Of a stretch of DNA of 64,000 nt, positions 7,654-16,838 are shown piece by piece (within the stretch, counting starts at the first letter, position 1; each line of letters begins with the position of its first letter). The DNA comes from JACMLD01 sp044227095 (GTDB lineage: Bacteria > Bacteroidota > Bacteroidia > Chitinophagales > Chitinophagaceae): positions 2,418,001 through 2,482,000 of the forward strand of contig JBGAFV010000001.1 of the NCBI GenBank assembly GCA_044227095.1. The letters are read 5' to 3'. The position numbers and the translations under genes were made by a program. The notes under the pieces are model-generated. The model was not told where the DNA came from, did no database searches, and worked only from the letters and a program-made list of their open reading frames with translations.

Positions 7654-8335
7654 AAGACTGGCGCAGGATGTTATTAAAAGCCATTTGCAAAAATGTACAG
7701 ACAGGTTTGTACTAGTTGGCACCTATCGCAATGCACAGGAGGCAAAAGAAGCGCTTGACAGGGAAGAGATTGATCTCATCTTCCTTGATATACAACTGCC
7801 CGGTATGACAGGTATTAGTTTTTTGCGATCACTTGTAAATCCGCCACTGGTAGTTTTTACAACTGCATATCCTGAATATGCGCTGGAAAGTTATGAGTTC
7901 AACGTAATTGATTATTTGCTAAAGCCAGTTTCTTTTGAAAGGTTTTCTAAAACAATAGATAAAATAATGGATGGAAAAATTTTCCAGGCGCCGGGCAATA
8001 AAACACCATCATTTAACCACGAACATATTTTTATTAAGTCTGATAGTAAGTTTTTCAGGATTAATTTTTCAGACATTATCTACATAGAAGCAATGAAGGA
8101 TTATATTAAAATCCATACAAAAGAGCATGTTATTATTACACACCAAACCATGATGGAGATGGAAAACATATTGCCCTCCACCCGGTTTGTGCGTGTACAC
8201 AAATCATATATTGTAGCCCTTGGCCACATAAAATCTGTTTCTGGCAATTCTGTAGATATGGGCAAAGCAATGTTGCCCATTGGCCTTGTTTATAAAGAAA
8301 GGGTGATGGGGATTATAGCCGGCAAACCATACTGA
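7625..8335 (+). CDS. LytTR-family response regulator (236 aa)
   Basis: A transcription regulator with an N-terminal receiver domain and a C-terminal LytTR DNA-binding domain. In the receiver, acidic residues E8-D9, the phosphoacceptor D55 (LIFLDIQLPG) and the conserved Lys of LLKPVSFERF are present. The LytTR domain spans about 132-230 (IYIEAMKDYIKIHT...FVRVHKSYIVAL). The start is a TTG at 7625, inside the kinase gene; no in-frame ATG gives a complete beta-1 strand, so TTG initiation appears genuine. It is the cognate partner of the overlapping kinase. A second LytS/LytTR pair occurs at 11.3-13.1 kb on the opposite strand. Confidence 0.92.
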   Translation: MIRCIIIEDERLAQDVIKSHLQKCTDRFVLVGTYRNAQEAKEALDREEIDLIFLDIQLPGMTGISFLRSLVNPPLVVFTTAYPEYALESYEFNVIDYLLKPVSFERFSKTIDKIMDGKIFQAPGNKTPSFNHEHIFIKSDSKFFRINFSDIIYIEAMKDYIKIHTKEHVIITHQTMMEMENILPSTRFVRVHKSYIVALGHIKSVSGNSVDMGKAMLPIGLVYKERVMGIIAGKPY

Positions 8336-8634
8336 AATTACAGATGACTGATCTGCAAGGCTTCAGCCAAAAAATATATTACCGAACCATTTTTAAAAAT
8401 TCCTGTTAATCTCTTTGCCAGAGATACAAAAGACAAATCCGCTATTAAAAGCTAGTTCAAAGACCCGCAGGCAGGAAATTATATTGATTTTGATTAGGTT
8501 AAAGAGGCAGGAAGGCTGAGAAATTTCAAGTTGTCTTAAAGGAAAGTTAATGCTATTTTACAGGACAATTTTTGCGTAAAAAAACAGTTTGCACCCGGTA
8601 TTTCCTCATTATAATTTCAACTTGTAGCGGCTTG
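8336..8634. other. Intergenic region ahead of PAP2 gene
   Basis: About 300 bases with no ORF of merit and no clear hairpin terminator. It must contain the promoter of the PAP2 phosphatase gene, but I cannot point to a convincing TAnnTTTG box. Confidence 0.4.
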
Positions 8635-9441
8635 ATGAAAAAAACGACTTCTATTTGTTTTGCCTGCCTTATAATAATAGGTACAAGGCCTGCATTTGCC
8701 CAATATACAGATACGCTGTCTACCACAAAAAGTTTTGCAGACACTAGTGTACCTGTTATAAATTGGAATACGCCCCCGCAAAAAAGGGTTTTTCCGTATA
8801 AGCAATTTATTGTTCCGGCTACCATGCTGGTGTATGGTATTACTTCATTAAAGTACGATGGGTTGAAGACAATCAACCAAAAAGTAAAAGAAGAAGTGTA
8901 TACAGAAAGAACCAATAAAGAGCCAATGCATATTGATAATTACCTGCTCTACGCTCCTGGTGTGGCAGTGTATGCTTTAAATGCAGTTGGTATAAAAGGT
9001 AAAAATAATTTCCGCGACAGAACAATTCTCTACGCAATGTCCCAGATGATACAATCTGCCATTGTGTTTCCGGTAAAAAAATACGCAGGAGAAAACAGGC
9101 CCGATGAGAGCAATGCACTTTCTTTCCCATCTGGGCACACAGCTTGCGCATTTGCTTCTGCAGAATTTATGCGGCAAGAATATAAAGATGTATCGCCCTG
9201 GTATGGTGTTGCCGGTTATGCAATGGCTGCAGGCACAGGGTTCCTTAGAATGTATAACAACAAACACTGGCTTAGCGATGTAGTGGCTGGTGCTGGTATA
9301 GGAATAATGTCTACAAGACTGGCGTACTGGATTTATCCAGTCATCAAGAAAAAATTATTTAAAGACAAAGAAGTAAGTACTGTAGTAATGCCTGTTTATT
9401 CAGACGGCGCACTTTCTATTGGATTAGTACATCATTTCTAA
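8635..9441 (+). CDS. PAP2-family phosphatase (lipid phosphatase-like), exported
   Basis: A type 2 phosphatidic acid phosphatase superfamily member. All three signature motifs are present: KKYAGENRP (K148-x6-R155-P156), PSGH (165-168) and R205-x5-H211-x3-D215 in FLRMYNNKHWLSDVVAG. ATG 8635 gives a signal peptide (MKKTTSICFACLIIIGTRPAFA); the TTG frame from 8572 only adds an unlikely extension. The substrate could be a lipid phosphate or undecaprenyl pyrophosphate at the periplasmic face. Compared with multi-helix PAP2 enzymes it has few hydrophobic helices, so it may be soluble-periplasmic or loosely membrane-associated. It is tail-to-tail with the next gene, five bases apart. Confidence 0.9.
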   Translation: MKKTTSICFACLIIIGTRPAFAQYTDTLSTTKSFADTSVPVINWNTPPQKRVFPYKQFIVPATMLVYGITSLKYDGLKTINQKVKEEVYTERTNKEPMHIDNYLLYAPGVAVYALNAVGIKGKNNFRDRTILYAMSQMIQSAIVFPVKKYAGENRPDESNALSFPSGHTACAFASAEFMRQEYKDVSPWYGVAGYAMAAGTGFLRMYNNKHWLSDVVAGAGIGIMSTRLAYWIYPVIKKKLFKDKEVSTVVMPVYSDGALSIGLVHHF

Positions 9442-9446
9442 AAACT

Positions 9447-9848
9447 TTATTGCTTAGTAAGTTTATAAATATCGCTACCTGCGTTATTATAATCTCTTCT
9501 TATTTCAATAGTATTTCTTTCAACCTTTATTTTATAGTCGCGGGATAAAATTAGTGTCCAGTCAAATTCTGCTGTCCATGGGCAACTGTTTTCAAATGTT
9601 ATATTGCCATTGCTGTCTGTTGTGTAAGAGCCTTTGCATAGCGCAGGGTATTTGGCAAATTCACTTTGTCCTGTCCAGTTATTGGCAGAAAATGTAATGG
9701 TTACATTTGATATCTGTCCGCCTGTTGAAGTTAATCTTTGAAATGTTCCTGTATAAGTTCCATCTGCAATTGAAGCCGTTGTATTTGTTTTTTTACAGGA
9801 GATTGAAAAAATAATAAAGCACAATATGGCTGAAAATATATAACGCAT
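9447..9848 (-). CDS. Hypothetical lipoprotein (133 aa)
   Basis: The N-terminus MRYIFSAILCFIIFSISCKK is a lipoprotein signal with lipidated Cys at 18. The mature part contains short beta-rich segments (DGTYTGTFQRL, NVTITFSANNWTGQSEF, NTIEIRRDYNN), as in small periplasmic beta-sandwich or lipocalin-like lipoproteins of Bacteroidota. I do not recognise a named family. The gene is convergent with the PAP2 phosphatase. Confidence 0.8.
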   Translation of the reverse strand: MRYIFSAILCFIIFSISCKKTNTTASIADGTYTGTFQRLTSTGGQISNVTITFSANNWTGQSEFAKYPALCKGSYTTDSNGNITFENSCPWTAEFDWTLILSRDYKIKVERNTIEIRRDYNNAGSDIYKLTKQ

Positions 9849-10026
9849 AGCAACGTATTTTCGGTTTTGACAACGATTGTAACTGAAACGTTGCGTTTAT
9901 GATTGCAGGTACAAAAATTGTCGCAATTCACCCGCAGATAAGTCGTAATTGCACTTTATTTATTTTAAAAAATTCAGGAAGTTTGTGGTGTAAAACGATA
10001 TGTGATAACCATAAAAATTTCAGTAA

Positions 10027-10452
10027 ATGGAAGCGAAAGAAAGAACAGTAATAACAGTTAATGCTACTGTTAACGCACCTGTACCAAAAGTTTGGGAATA
10101 TTGGTCAAAACCAGAGCACATTAAAAAATGGTGTGCTGCTTCTGACGACTGGCACGTACCACACGCAGAAAATGATTTGAAAACAGGCGGTAAATTTAGT
10201 ACCAGGATGGAAGCAAAAGATGGAAGTTTTGGATTTGATTTTGGCGGCGTTTATGATGTTGTAAAGGATAATGAGTATATGGAATACACACTTGGCGACG
10301 GAAGAAAAGTAAAAATTAATTTTACTGCTAAAGGAAATACTACAGAAGTAGTGGAAAGTTTTGATGCAGAAGATGTAAATCCCATAGAAATGCAAAAAGG
10401 CGGATGGCAGGCTATCCTCGACAATTTTAAAAAATACACAGAAGCAAACTAA
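10027..10452 (+). CDS. SRPBCC / AHSA1-like protein (141 aa)
   Basis: A START-like hydrophobic-cavity protein related to the C-terminal domain of the Hsp90 activator Aha1. The typical pattern is present: an N-terminal strand with VNAPVPKVWEYWSKPEHIKKW (8-32), a central GGKFSTRMEAKDGSFGFDFGGVYD sheet region, and the C-terminal long helix MQKGGWQAILDNFKKYTE. Such proteins bind small hydrophobic ligands; the actual ligand is unknown. It is cytoplasmic and monocistronic, closed by a strong terminator. Length is typical of the family. Confidence 0.9.
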   Translation: MEAKERTVITVNATVNAPVPKVWEYWSKPEHIKKWCAASDDWHVPHAENDLKTGGKFSTRMEAKDGSFGFDFGGVYDVVKDNEYMEYTLGDGRKVKINFTAKGNTTEVVESFDAEDVNPIEMQKGGWQAILDNFKKYTEAN

Positions 10453-10472
10453 ACTATTAAAAATTTTGTTTT

Positions 10473-10505
10473 AAGGCTGTTGAAAGTTCAACAGCCTTTT
10501 TTATT
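10473..10505 (+). terminator. Intrinsic terminator after AHSA1-like gene
   Basis: Stem GGCTGTTGA (10475-10483) with TCAACAGCC (10488-10496), four-base loop, flanking AA/TT pairs, then TTTTTTATTT. Confidence 0.9.
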
Positions 10506-10593
10506 TCATCATTTTAGCGGTTTTGCGAAAATGGTTAACCAATAAAGTGAAGCAACAGTTTTATCTTTATACTCTAAATATTAATTTACTAAA

Positions 10594-11289
10594 ATGGGCG
10601 AAAACGATCAGTCGATATTACTCAGAAAATGCAGCTTATGGTCTGAGCTGTCTGATGAAGAATATAAAGAATTAGACGTAGCAGACAATTTTAAAGAAGT
10701 AAAGAAAGGTGATTATGTTTATTTTGAAGCGTTTAACCACAACATCATTTATTTTATTAAGAAAGGCTTTATACTACTTGGTAAAATAGATGATTCAGGC
10801 AATGTTATTACAAAAGATATTTTACAGCCCGGTGATTTTTTTGGTCAGTTTATTCTTGAAAGGCAAAGCCTTGGCGGTGAGTTTGCACAAGCTATAAAAT
10901 CTGATATCAGCTTGTGTTCTTTTACAACAGAAAAATTTGTGGAACTGCTGAAAAAAAATCCTGCTTTATCATTAAAGTATACAAAACTTGTAGGCTGGCG
11001 GTTAAGAAAATTTGAAAACCGTCTTATCAATATTATTCAGAACGATACAAAATCCCGCTTGATTATTTTTATGCAGGATCTTTTATACAAAACGCAGGGT
11101 GATAAGCCTTTTCTTCAAAAAGACCTGGTTATTCCAAATTATCTTACACAGGAAGAAATATCGAGGCTTATTGGCAGCAGCCGGCAAACAGTAACAACAC
11201 TCTTGACTGAATTAAAAGATGAAGGGTTGCTTGATTATTCACGCAAAGCGATAAAGTATTTTAATATTCCTTTAAATTTTCCGCGTTAG
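10594..11289 (+). CDS. Crp/Fnr-family transcription regulator (231 aa)
   Basis: The N-terminal half is a cyclic-nucleotide-binding-like beta-roll (GDYVYFEAFNHNIIYFIKKGFILLGKI), the centre a dimerisation helix, and the C-terminus a winged helix with TQEEISRLIGSSRQTVTTLLTELKDEGLL. There is no cysteine cluster of the Fnr iron-sulphur type, and the arginine expected in a cAMP-binding phosphate cassette is not evident, so the effector is unknown. It stands between the AHSA1-like gene and a convergent LytTR regulator whose stop is seven bases away. Confidence 0.9.
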   Translation: MGENDQSILLRKCSLWSELSDEEYKELDVADNFKEVKKGDYVYFEAFNHNIIYFIKKGFILLGKIDDSGNVITKDILQPGDFFGQFILERQSLGGEFAQAIKSDISLCSFTTEKFVELLKKNPALSLKYTKLVGWRLRKFENRLINIIQNDTKSRLIIFMQDLLYKTQGDKPFLQKDLVIPNYLTQEEISRLIGSSRQTVTTLLTELKDEGLLDYSRKAIKYFNIPLNFPR

Positions 11290-11295
11290 TAAACC

Positions 11296-12009
11296 TCAGG
11301 CAGAAAGTGAGTCTCCAGGGTTATTAAGTGCATTGTAAAAATTCTTTTCGTAGCAAATGCCTACAGGTATTTCATATTTGTCAATATGCACAACTTTGTT
11401 CCTTACAAAATTTATTTTGTTTACAGGTACAATGTAAGATCTGTGTACACGTGCAAATTCATTTTTGGGTAATTTTTCTTCAAGCGCTTTCATTGTCATT
11501 CTTGTAATAACAGGTTTTTGGTCGTTCATGTAAATACGGATATAATCATCCATCCCTTCAATATAAATAATTTTTGAAAGCGCTACTTTCATCAGCGAGT
11601 AATCAACCCTAAGCGAAATATTTTCCGGCCTGCGCATTGCATTCTGATGAAGAAACTTATAGTTGGCTTTTGCTTTTTCTGCTGCCTGCAAAAATCTTTC
11701 GAAACTAAATGGCTTTAAAAGATAATCCAGCGCATTAAGGTTAAACCCTTCTATTGCATGTTTTGCATGCGCTGTAGCAAAAATAATCATCACATCGGGG
11801 TGAAGCATTTCCCTGAACTTTAACCCTGAAACAGATGGCATGTTTATATCAAGAAAAACCAAATCAACAGGATAGTTATTGGTGTACCGCAATGCTTCGT
11901 CGGATTTTGTAAAAGTTTTCAGCAAATCAATATAACCTGTCTGTTCGCAAAACTTTTTTATAATTTCAAGCGCAGGTGGTTCATCGTCTAATGCAATGGC
12001 TTTTATCAT
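11296..12009 (-). CDS. LytTR-family response regulator (237 aa)
   Basis: A receiver domain with D8/D9 and phosphoacceptor D54 (LVFLDINMP), the conserved Lys in LLKPFSFERF, then a C-terminal LytTR DNA-binding domain (IYIEGMDDYIRIYM...FARVHRSYIVPV). It is paired with the kinase gene directly upstream: the kinase stop and this start share the ATGA overlap (12006-12009), a sign of translational coupling. Target genes are not visible from the sequence. Confidence 0.93.
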   Translation of the reverse strand: MIKAIALDDEPPALEIIKKFCEQTGYIDLLKTFTKSDEALRYTNNYPVDLVFLDINMPSVSGLKFREMLHPDVMIIFATAHAKHAIEGFNLNALDYLLKPFSFERFLQAAEKAKANYKFLHQNAMRRPENISLRVDYSLMKVALSKIIYIEGMDDYIRIYMNDQKPVITRMTMKALEEKLPKNEFARVHRSYIVPVNKINFVRNKVVHIDKYEIPVGICYEKNFYNALNNPGDSLSA

Positions 12010-13103
12010 TGTATATTCATTGAAAGTTTTACAGAATAAATTTTATTGTCTTCCAGTATTTCCAATTGGTGCATAGAAGGGTACAGCATGTTTAACCGCT
12101 CCTGTGCATTTTTAATTCCGGTACCGCTACCTGGTGCTTTTTCAAAAGAAGAAACCTTATTATTAAGAACCTGCGCACAAATTTTATTTCCTGTAATGCT
12201 TATGTCTATATTGATAACAGAATCTTCGTTAGGATTTACGCCGTGTTTAAATGCATTTTCTATAAAAGACATTAGCAGGAGCGGGGCAATTTTGCCTTTC
12301 TCTTTGTAGGCAGGCAAAGAATAATTTATTGAAACCGTATCGCCCAGCCGGCCTTTCTGCAGCAATATATAATCATTGATGTAAGCAAGTTCTTTTTTCA
12401 AATCAATATAATCAGCATCGGGGGCATGCAGTATATGCCTCATCATTCCTGATAACTGAATAATAGAACTGGGAGTTTGTTTAGATTCAGTAATAGCCAG
12501 CATATAAATCCAGTTGAGTGAGTTAAAAAGAAAATGAGCATTTACCTGGCTATTCAACTGAGACAGTTTTATTTTGGCTACTTCGGCTATAGCATTTTCG
12601 TTATTTTTTTCCTGCTGCATATAAACTGTTGCAAATACACTAACCATTAAAAGAGCAGAGGTGTAATTTAATCCTGCAAAAACACTTTGTACTGGTGAAA
12701 ACGCAATGCTTGCCAAAAACTGGCAGGCAATAATTGCTGCAATAAAAGTTATAACAAGCAGAAAATAATTGATCTTTTTACCAGGCTTAAAAAGTACGGG
12801 AAGCAGCCAGTAATAATTTAGATAAGAAAATATGATTAGCAAACTATAAGAAAGAAAATAAGCCGGGTTAGCGGGTTTAAAAAAATCAACAAGAGTAGTT
12901 GCATTACAGGCAGAGAACAATGCAAAAGGTAAAACGTAAAGGCCTGCCCATGTGCAAACATGCAGCATATACAACAGCAGGTTGTTTTTTGCAATAAGCG
13001 TTATTACTTTACGGTAATTTGTTTTGCTTACAGGTTTATCTGTTTCTGCATAACTGGTTATTGTTTTTATGTAGAAAGTGCGGTAAGAAGAGGAATTAAT
13101 CAT
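12006..13103 (-). CDS. LytS-type sensor histidine kinase (365 aa)
   Basis: An inner-membrane kinase with four hydrophobic helices in about residues 40-165, then the H-box NAHFLFNSLNWIY, with Ala in place of the usual Pro of NPHFLFN. The N-box is SFIENAFKHG, and the G-box is intact (GSGTGIKNAQERLNMLYP), unlike the kinase at 6481. It forms an operon with the overlapping LytTR regulator. No extracytoplasmic sensor domain is present, so the signal is probably membrane-related. The 5' end faces a gene-poor stretch. Confidence 0.92.
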   Translation of the reverse strand: MINSSSYRTFYIKTITSYAETDKPVSKTNYRKVITLIAKNNLLLYMLHVCTWAGLYVLPFALFSACNATTLVDFFKPANPAYFLSYSLLIIFSYLNYYWLLPVLFKPGKKINYFLLVITFIAAIIACQFLASIAFSPVQSVFAGLNYTSALLMVSVFATVYMQQEKNNENAIAEVAKIKLSQLNSQVNAHFLFNSLNWIYMLAITESKQTPSSIIQLSGMMRHILHAPDADYIDLKKELAYINDYILLQKGRLGDTVSINYSLPAYKEKGKIAPLLLMSFIENAFKHGVNPNEDSVINIDISITGNKICAQVLNNKVSSFEKAPGSGTGIKNAQERLNMLYPSMHQLEILEDNKIYSVKLSMNIQ

Positions 13104-13249
13104 GCCTTTCAGTTTGTTTCATTATAAAGAATGTATAAACCGACGGTAGTTTTAAAAAATGCTCCTGAGTAAAAACCCCGGAGCTTCGCTAATAAAAAAC
13201 CACCCTAAATGAACTTTTTGCACTGCTTTCGCCGGGGAAAGCAGGTTAA

Positions 13250-13573
13250 TTACCAGTTTATGCAAACAATTGTATTGATGCTATTGGTTTGCCGCATACC
13301 AGTAATAGTACGACGTATATTGCTGTGGGTTGCCGCCAATGCCTCATTTTGTTTGCTATCGTTTTCGGCATACCCGTTAATTTTTGAAAAAGCAGGAGGC
13401 ATTACCAGTATTGTGTTACCGCCTTTAATGTAACAAGGGGCTTCATGTCTCATATCGTTTGCAACTGAATTAGAAAGACTTAGCCCGTAAAAGGAAAGGT
13501 TGGTATCTGCCTGGAGGCATGCCAACCACACCAAAATGAGCAGCGTATATAAAGGAAGCATCCCCTTTTTCAT
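13250..13573 (-). CDS. Possible small exported protein (107 aa), doubtful
   Basis: A minus-strand frame whose N-terminus (MKKGMLPLYTLLILVWLACLQA) resembles a signal peptide. The rest has no recognisable motif, and overlapping plus-strand frames exist, so coding is uncertain. It lies in the ~590-base interval between the LytS kinase and the ECF sigma factor, where a real small gene would be reasonable. It could equally be chance. Confidence 0.35.
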   Translation of the reverse strand: MKKGMLPLYTLLILVWLACLQADTNLSFYGLSLSNSVANDMRHEAPCYIKGGNTILVMPPAFSKINGYAENDSKQNEALAATHSNIRRTITGMRQTNSINTIVCINW

Positions 13574-13695
13574 AATTGCTGTGTTACATTTGCTTTTGCT
13601 CTACCTAGGGCCAGATGCGGTACCAGGATTGAAAGTTGGGTTATGGCTAAAAAAAGGTTTTTTTATTTTTTTCTGCATTTACCCAACCATGCAAA

Positions 13696-14292
13696 GTGGA
13701 TGGGCATCTGATGCTGTTAACAAAACCATCTGTTATTTTTAGTAAAACAATTGCTGATTGTTTGAAGGGAAACCGTTCTTCCCAGAATGCGCTTTATCAT
13801 GCCCTGGCAGATAAGATGTATGGTGTCTGCCTGCGCTTTAGCCGGTCTGCACATGAAGCAGAAGAAATATTACAGGAAGGTTTTATTAAGGTGTTCTCTT
13901 CGCTGCACCAATACCGCGATGAAGGATCTTTTGAAGGATGGGTAAGAAAAATAATGGTAAATACCGCCCTGCAACGGTATCGCAAACGTTCCTCACTACA
14001 TGCTGTTGTATCGCTTGAGCTTACAGAAAATGAGCCCGGCGCCAATGAGGAAGAAATTGTTGCCAACCTTAGCGCAAAAGAACTTTTAAACCTAGTACAG
14101 GAATTACCCCCTGCATACAGAATGATATTTAACCTGTATGTTTTTGAAGGTTACCAACATAAAGAAATTGCAGTGATGCTGGATATTTCTGAAGGCACTT
14201 CTAAATCTAACCTGCACGATGCAAGGCGATGGCTGAAGGATAGGATCCTTAAGGAAGAGAAAATGGAAAATCTGAAAAAACTTTATTCATGA
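13696..14292 (+). CDS. RNA polymerase ECF sigma factor
   Basis: A group 4 sigma-70 factor with region 2 (AHEAEEILQEGFIKVFSSLHQYRDEGSFEGWVRKIMVNTALQRYRK, about 54-99) and region 4 (LPPAYRMIFNLYVFEGYQHKEIAVMLDISEGTSKSNLHDARRWL, about 137-180). The true start may be an internal codon, as the first ~15 residues (MDGHLMLLTKPSVIF) are not typical. The stop overlaps the next start as ATGA, coupling it to the anti-sigma/barrel protein. Typical role: directing polymerase to envelope or stress genes when released by the partner. Confidence 0.93.
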   Translation: MDGHLMLLTKPSVIFSKTIADCLKGNRSSQNALYHALADKMYGVCLRFSRSAHEAEEILQEGFIKVFSSLHQYRDEGSFEGWVRKIMVNTALQRYRKRSSLHAVVSLELTENEPGANEEEIVANLSAKELLNLVQELPPAYRMIFNLYVFEGYQHKEIAVMLDISEGTSKSNLHDARRWLKDRILKEEKMENLKKLYS

Positions 14293-15923
14293 AAAAAAAT
14301 CTACACGAAATTGATAAACTGTTTAAAGATGCGCTTGATGGGCATCTTGAAGCTGCGCCACCGGGAGTATGGGATGCTGTAAACAATGACCTGGATAAAA
14401 AACAGGCATTGCATTTTCGCCAAAAATATTTCAGGCTGAAAAGAGTTGCCCTTATACTGCTGCTATTTGCTTTTTCAGGAATTGCTTATACACTCTTTAT
14501 TGTAAAACCATCGCAACAAAATAAAAAGATAGCTGAAAAGACATCGCCTGCTCAATTGGAAAATAACATAGATACTGCTGCTAACGCTACTGCAAAAAAT
14601 AGTGGAGAAGAAAAAACAGCCGTTGTAAAAAATAGTAACGCCTTAAAAACCGGGCCAGCAACTAGAGAAGCGGACAGCAAATCTGCAGAAGCCACAAACA
14701 ATGCCGGCGCAAAAAATAAAGAAGCAGCTGAAGCTAATACAACTTCTACTCAAAATTTGCCTGGCGAAACTTCGGCCAGCAATATAAAAACAAATGCTGC
14801 TTCAGTTAAAATACAAACAAATACTATCGTTAATAATAAGAATGCCGGCAATCAACAAAAAATAAAAACAGGCAATGCAGTTTTACTTGCAGCAGCTTCA
14901 TCTAAAAGCAAAACAAAAAATGGTTTAACAGATAAGGTGTACAATGATTTAATTGTAGAGGAAGATAATGCCAATAGCAATGCTGAAGAAAAAAATAACA
15001 TTGCTAAAACTGATAAGCCAGTTCAACGGACGGTAACACCGCTTGCACCATATTTGTATTCATTAGCATTACTGCCAGGTGCTCCTGCTTATGAAACGCC
15101 AGCATCGGTTACAACTATAGAAAGCAGCAGTTTCTTAAATGCAATACAACAAAACCAATTATTGCAGAATACATTCCCCAAAAATAAACCTGCTTTCAAA
15201 CCTTCTTTTTCAATAATGCCTTTTGCTTCCATCAACCATAGTTTTACCCGTTTAGAAAATGATGAAGTGCTGGCTGGCCCGGGCCGCAATAAAAAAACAG
15301 CAGAAAGAGACGAGAAGCAGGGTGGTTCTTTTAGTGCAGGTATTCTTGTTAATTACAACTTTTCAAGAAGTTTTATTCTGCAGTCGGGTATTGTGTATAC
15401 ATCGGCCACAACAAATATTTTGCCCAAAATAATTTATGCAAGGCCAGATAATTTTGGCCGCACACGGTATGAATTCAATTGTTCATCGGGTTACTCATAC
15501 ATAGATCCAAAAACTGGTACTAACCCTGCAGTGGGCGATAGCATACAGGTAGCGGGATCTAGCTCAACACTTTCTTATATAGGCATACCATTATCATTAA
15601 ACTACGTTATGCAAAAAGGAAAGTTTTTGTTTAAACCTGCTGTTGGCTTCTCTGTAAATTTTTTAACCAGCGGCAAATCATTCACCAGCTTTAATAATGC
15701 ATCGCCAGGTAATCCTAAAGAAACGGCTTCTATCAGCGGATTAAAAACAGCGTATGTTGATGGTTCTATCGGTTTTGGAACAGAGTATATGCTCAGTAGA
15801 AAAATTTCAATAGGCATAAGGCCAAATCTGCGCATGGCATTAAGTTCAATTAATAAAAACACACCTATAAAAACTTATCAAAACTTTCTTAGCCTGGAAG
15901 CCGGACTTAAAATTAATCTTTAG
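14289..15923 (+). CDS. Anti-sigma-like membrane protein with C-terminal barrel-type domain (544 aa)
   Basis: The protein begins with a short cytoplasmic helical segment (DKLFKDALDGHLEAAPPGVWDAV) typical of Bacteroidota proteins next to ECF sigma factors, and a single membrane helix at about 52-72. A long low-complexity linker rich in Lys/Asn/Ala/Thr follows (75-250), and the C-terminal ~230 residues have outer-membrane-barrel patterning (GILVNYNFSRSFILQSGIVY, FKPAVGFSVNFLTS, ISIGIRPNLRMALSS). The overlap with the sigma gene supports an anti-sigma role for the N-terminus. A single chain joining an inner-membrane helix to a barrel-like domain is topologically odd although it recurs in this phylum. 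The function of the C-terminal domain is inferred from pattern only. Confidence 0.8.
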   Translation: MKKNLHEIDKLFKDALDGHLEAAPPGVWDAVNNDLDKKQALHFRQKYFRLKRVALILLLFAFSGIAYTLFIVKPSQQNKKIAEKTSPAQLENNIDTAANATAKNSGEEKTAVVKNSNALKTGPATREADSKSAEATNNAGAKNKEAAEANTTSTQNLPGETSASNIKTNAASVKIQTNTIVNNKNAGNQQKIKTGNAVLLAAASSKSKTKNGLTDKVYNDLIVEEDNANSNAEEKNNIAKTDKPVQRTVTPLAPYLYSLALLPGAPAYETPASVTTIESSSFLNAIQQNQLLQNTFPKNKPAFKPSFSIMPFASINHSFTRLENDEVLAGPGRNKKTAERDEKQGGSFSAGILVNYNFSRSFILQSGIVYTSATTNILPKIIYARPDNFGRTRYEFNCSSGYSYIDPKTGTNPAVGDSIQVAGSSSTLSYIGIPLSLNYVMQKGKFLFKPAVGFSVNFLTSGKSFTSFNNASPGNPKETASISGLKTAYVDGSIGFGTEYMLSRKISIGIRPNLRMALSSINKNTPIKTYQNFLSLEAGLKINL

Positions 15924-15949
15924 AACTTACTCTTAGCAAGTAGTAAAAA

Positions 15950-15984
15950 GACCTTTAGCATTTGCGCTATGGGTTTCTTTTTTT
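15950..15984 (+). terminator. Probable terminator after sigma/anti-sigma operon
   Basis: Imperfect stem ACCTTTAGC (15951-15959) with GCTATGGGT (15966-15974), one mismatch and one wobble, followed by TTTCTTTTTTTC. Confidence 0.55.
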
Positions 15985-16103
15985 CTAAATTGCAGTGTTT
16001 ATTGCATGTAGAACAAGTTGTCTTGTTTTTTATCGCGATAAAATTGATATATTCACACTTTTTTATTGAGCAAAATTTTTAACCAGGACTAACCGCATAA
16101 AGT

Positions 16104-16838
16104 ATGCTGCGCAAGCTGACAGTAATAGCTGTATTAACCTTTTTAATATTGAGCAGTTTTTGTTCAACTGCAGTTGCGCAAGACACATTGCCCAACGCAA
16201 AACATGCAGCTATAATTTTTCCTTATCCCATGTACAAGGAAAAATGGAGAAGCTCCCTTGGCATTACCATGCTTACAACTCCTGAAGACATAACTGAAGC
16301 TGTTAGGGTACGTGCACCTTCTATTGACTTTCGTGTATTGCGCCGGATAAACAACAATTTTATTGCTACAGGCCGAATAAACGCACAGATTTTGCAGAAC
16401 CAGTTTATAGCGGGTGTTGATTATGTAAGGCCTTTTTCCAACAGGTTTTTCTTTTCTGCAGGTGGAGAGGTAGGCTATTGGTTTGGCTTTTTAAAACTTG
16501 AAGGTTTTAATAACTCAGGATCAGGCTGGCTTACTTATCCCCACGCTTCAATTGGTTACAGAACTAAAGGCAATTTGTTAATTACCGCAAGGGCACAATT
16601 GTCTGTAAACATGCACTATGTTGCATATAGCGGAAACGAAAAGTTATCATCTGGCGCCGCATTTTATAATGGAGAAACATTTACAATTGCTATAGAGCAA
16701 CCGTTTTACCACAATCATCATTTAACGCTGGCGTTTTCCGGTATCAATAATTATTTCTACTGGCAAACATGGCTTTTGTTTTATCGCGTAAACCGAAAAA
16801 TTTTCTATCCGCAGATAAGTGTAGGATTTATTTTATGA
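16104..16838 (+). CDS. Exported barrel-like protein, first gene of a phosphodiesterase set (244 aa)
   Basis: A signal peptide (about 1-25, ending TAVAQ) is followed by repeated amphipathic strands (FIATGRINAQILQNQFIAGVDYV, RFFFSAGGEVGYWFGFL, LLITARAQLSVNMHYVAYS) and a C-terminal strand ending in VGFIL. This is the pattern of a small outer-membrane barrel, and the protein resembles unnamed DUF-type barrels of Bacteroidota. Its TGA overlaps the next ATG, so it is the head of a tightly coupled four-gene operon containing a glycerophosphodiesterase and a metallophosphoesterase. Transport or scavenging of a phosphodiester is a reasonable guess. Confidence 0.75.
   Translation: MLRKLTVIAVLTFLILSSFCSTAVAQDTLPNAKHAAIIFPYPMYKEKWRSSLGITMLTTPEDITEAVRVRAPSIDFRVLRRINNNFIATGRINAQILQNQFIAGVDYVRPFSNRFFFSAGGEVGYWFGFLKLEGFNNSGSGWLTYPHASIGYRTKGNLLITARAQLSVNMHYVAYSGNEKLSSGAAFYNGETFTIAIEQPFYHNHHLTLAFSGINNYFYWQTWLLFYRVNRKIFYPQISVGFIL

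Noticed and set aside
13209..13742. Two plus-strand frames (74 and 80 codons) before the sigma factor
   Set aside because: They overlap the somewhat more plausible minus-strand ORF and each other's context, and have no domain or signal support.
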